Assembly (NCBI RefSeq): GCF_012726295.1
Contig: NZ_JABAOB010000001.1
Coordinates: forward strand, 1,612,001 to 1,676,000
Reading direction: 5' to 3'
Source: Chitinophaga sp. Ak27
GTDB lineage: Bacteria; Bacteroidota; Bacteroidia; Chitinophagales; Chitinophagaceae
DNA: 64,000 nucleotides
Within the stretch, counting starts at the first letter, position 1. Every line of letters begins with the position of its first letter. A program made the position numbers and the translations under genes. The notes beneath the pieces were generated by a model. That model ran no database searches and had not been told where the DNA came from. It was given only the letters and a program-made list of their open reading frames with translations. This document shows positions 62,190-64,000 of this stretch, piece by piece.

Positions 62190-64000
62190 ATGCAATTTAT
62201 AAGAAAAGTTTTTATTCCCGGACATCTGTACTTATCTATCCTGGCGTTTGCCGGTGCGGGTTTGGCGGGGATGCCTGCTGCACAGGCACAGCAAACACGC
62301 GTATATACAGACCCGGAAAAAGTATTCAAGGACGCACAGCAATATTTCCAACAAGAGAAATATGCCGTGTCCATGCAGCTTTTCAAGCAAACTATCGATA
62401 ACATCGACTACTTTCACGAAACCAACCGTGACCTGGTTAAAGCAGATGCCTTCTATTATTATACCATCTGCACCCTGAAACTGCAACAGGACAACGCAGA
62501 AAAACAGGCGCTGGAATTCCTGAAATTAGCCAACAACAATGCCCGTGAAGAACTGGTCAGCTACCAGCTGGCTAAATACTACTTCCGCCAGAATAAACTC
62601 AAAGAGGCCATTCCCCTCTACGAAAAAGCCAATATCGAAAATCTCTCCAACGCAGAAATCGCAGAAGCTAAATTCGAACTGGCCTATTGCTATTTCAACC
62701 TGAAAGACTTCGACAAAGCCCAGCCCCTGTTTGCTTCCATCAAAGAGGTACCGGGCAAATACAGCATTCCTGCCAACTACTACTATGGCTTCATCTGTTA
62801 CTATAAACACCAGTACAGCGAAGCCCTCAGCAGCTTCCAGAAAGTAGTGAACGAACCTAAATACAGCAACGTAGTACCTTACTATATTGCTGAAATTTAC
62901 TACTTCCAGGGCAAAACAGACCAGCTGATTGCCTATACAGAACCACTGTTGCAAAAAGGCGGACAATATTACGAAGCCGAACTGAAACAACTGCTGGGTA
63001 AAGCATACTTCGAAAAAAAGGAGTACAAAAAAGCACTCCCTTACCTGCAGGACTTCCAGGACAACGCAGACGAAGTAAGAAATGAAGACATCTACCAACT
63101 GTCTTACGCCTACTATCAAACCAATAACCTGACGAAAGCAATCAGCGGCTTTAAACAGCTGAGTAGCTCGAAAGACTCACTTGGACAGAACTCTATGTAC
63201 CTGCTGGGCGATTGCTATCTCCGCACCGGTCAGAAAGCAAATGCCCGCAATGCCTTTGCCTTCTGCGCCAACAACAGCTCCAATGCTGCCCAACAGGAAA
63301 TTTCCCGATTTAACTATGGTAAATTGTCCTATGAACTGGGATATCCCGATGCGGCCCTTAATGAGCTCACCCAGTTCGTTAAAACATATCCACAATCGGC
63401 CTACAACAAGGAAGCCAGGGAAATACTCGTGAACCTGTTCATGAACAGCAACAACTACAAAGATGGTTTAGCTACCATTGAGATGATTCCCGATAAAAAT
63501 CCTACGGTGCTGAAAGCCTACCAGAAAGTAGCCTATGGACGCGCCACCCAGCTGATCAACGATCAACAACTGGCTGAAGCCGACCGCCTGCTGGACATCG
63601 CCATCAGCCAGCCTTATGATCCACAAATCAAACAACTGGCGCACTTCTGGAAAGCAGAAATTGCCCTCCGCCAAAATAAAACAGAACCGGCCATCACTAA
63701 CCTGAACGCCTATCTGAGCAATACCGCGCCTGTATCCGGCGAAGCCAATGCACAAACAGCCAGCTACAACCTCGGTTATAGCCTCCTGAAACAAAATAAA
63801 TACACAGAAGCACTGCCTTACTTTGAATCAGCTCAGAAAAGCAGCGGCCCGAATGCCGCACGCATTGCCACCGACGCCGCCCTCCGCAGCGCCGATTGCT
63901 ACTATATGCTCCGCCAATTCCCTAAGGCACTTTCGCTCTACGACCGGATCATCAGCAATAATGAACCCGGCGCCGACTACGCCACTTACCAGAAAGCGGT
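62190..64000 (+). CDS. TPR-repeat periplasmic protein (3' end outside window)
   Basis: At least 603 residues, with the frame open to the right edge. Signal peptide 1-34 (ending A-Q-A-Q). The mature protein is a row of tetratricopeptide repeats, for example E-E-L-V-S-Y-Q-L-A-K-Y-Y-F-R-Q-N-K-L near residue 120 and A-E-A-K-F-E-L-A-Y-C-Y-F-N-L-K-D near residue 160. Repeats of the type A-x-Y-x-L-G-x-C-Y-x-R-x-G-Q continue to the end. It resembles BamD/YbgF-like TPR proteins of the envelope, used as protein-binding scaffolds. Start chosen as the first ATG before a full signal peptide. Confidence 0.85.
   Translation, partial: MQFIRKVFIPGHLYLSILAFAGAGLAGMPAAQAQQTRVYTDPEKVFKDAQQYFQQEKYAVSMQLFKQTIDNIDYFHETNRDLVKADAFYYYTICTLKLQQDNAEKQALEFLKLANNNAREELVSYQLAKYYFRQNKLKEAIPLYEKANIENLSNAEIAEAKFELAYCYFNLKDFDKAQPLFASIKEVPGKYSIPANYYYGFICYYKHQYSEALSSFQKVVNEPKYSNVVPYYIAEIYYFQGKTDQLIAYTEPLLQKGGQYYEAELKQLLGKAYFEKKEYKKALPYLQDFQDNADEVRNEDIYQLSYAYYQTNNLTKAISGFKQLSSSKDSLGQNSMYLLGDCYLRTGQKANARNAFAFCANNSSNAAQQEISRFNYGKLSYELGYPDAALNELTQFVKTYPQSAYNKEAREILVNLFMNSNNYKDGLATIEMIPDKNPTVLKAYQKVAYGRATQLINDQQLAEADRLLDIAISQPYDPQIKQLAHFWKAEIALRQNKTEPAITNLNAYLSNTAPVSGEANAQTASYNLGYSLLKQNKYTEALPYFESAQKSSGPNAARIATDAALRSADCYYMLRQFPKALSLYDRIISNNEPGADYATYQKA

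Noticed and set aside
62526..63119. A 197-residue minus-strand frame rich in Phe and Val
   Set aside because: It is the complement of the TPR gene, where frequent GAA and AAA codons give TTC and TTT on the other strand.

Overview
The window looks like chromosome of a Bacteroidota bacterium of the Chitinophaga type. The reasons are the SusC/SusD outer-membrane pairs, the many lipoproteins with Cys-Lys-Lys after the signal peptide, YD-repeat (Rhs) proteins with a Bacteroidota-style N-terminus, the bacillithiol-type protein YtxJ, and several TAnnTTTG promoter elements typical of the phylum. No rRNA, tRNA, CRISPR array, insertion sequence or phage gene was seen. One gene runs off each end.

Layout. 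1-2.2 kb: an arylsulfotransferase-like beta-propeller followed by a TsdA-like diheme cytochrome c lipoprotein. 2.3-4.9 kb: a HlyIII-type membrane protein, an AraC regulator and a divergent quinone oxidoreductase. 4.95-16.6 kb: an Rhs locus read leftwards, made of two large YD-repeat proteins, the second with a variable His-rich C-terminal tip, then a candidate immunity gene and an AT-rich array of small hypothetical genes, one of them frameshifted. 16.8-20.7 kb: a sodium/solute symporter and myo-inositol oxygenase, with a divergent LacI regulator preceded by a palindromic operator. 20.7-34.5 kb: one eight-gene operon holding two SusC/SusD modules, two fasciclin lipoproteins (one with a CBM6 domain), a DUF5007-like lipoprotein and a TIG/delta-60 lipoprotein, with no degradative enzyme.

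35.0-38.4 kb: a leftward cluster with ECF sigma factor, zinc-finger anti-sigma protein, a secreted peptide with three GKCG repeats, a DUF692 (MNIO) enzyme, its DUF2063 partner and a DoxX membrane protein. This matches the HvfABCD/bufferin class of cysteine-modified, copper-linked RiPPs and is the most interesting system in the window. A hairpin between the precursor and enzyme genes could set their ratio.

38.6-64 kb is mostly housekeeping: LuxE-like acyl-protein synthetase, acyl-CoA carboxylase beta subunit, UbiA-like protein, M42 peptidase, AroQ, UbiX, YtxJ, Mpl, a DnaQ-like exonuclease, dolichol-phosphate-mannose-synthase-like glycosyltransferase, EamA transporter, S9 peptidase, AraC regulator, GNAT, cupin, DUF4230, RRM protein, 2-oxoacid dehydrogenase E2, CinA, thioesterase, DoxX, and a TPR protein open at the right edge. 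Three long palindromic repeats (44.6, 54.2 and 58.4 kb) each begin at the TAG stop codon of a gene, always in the same orientation relative to that gene.
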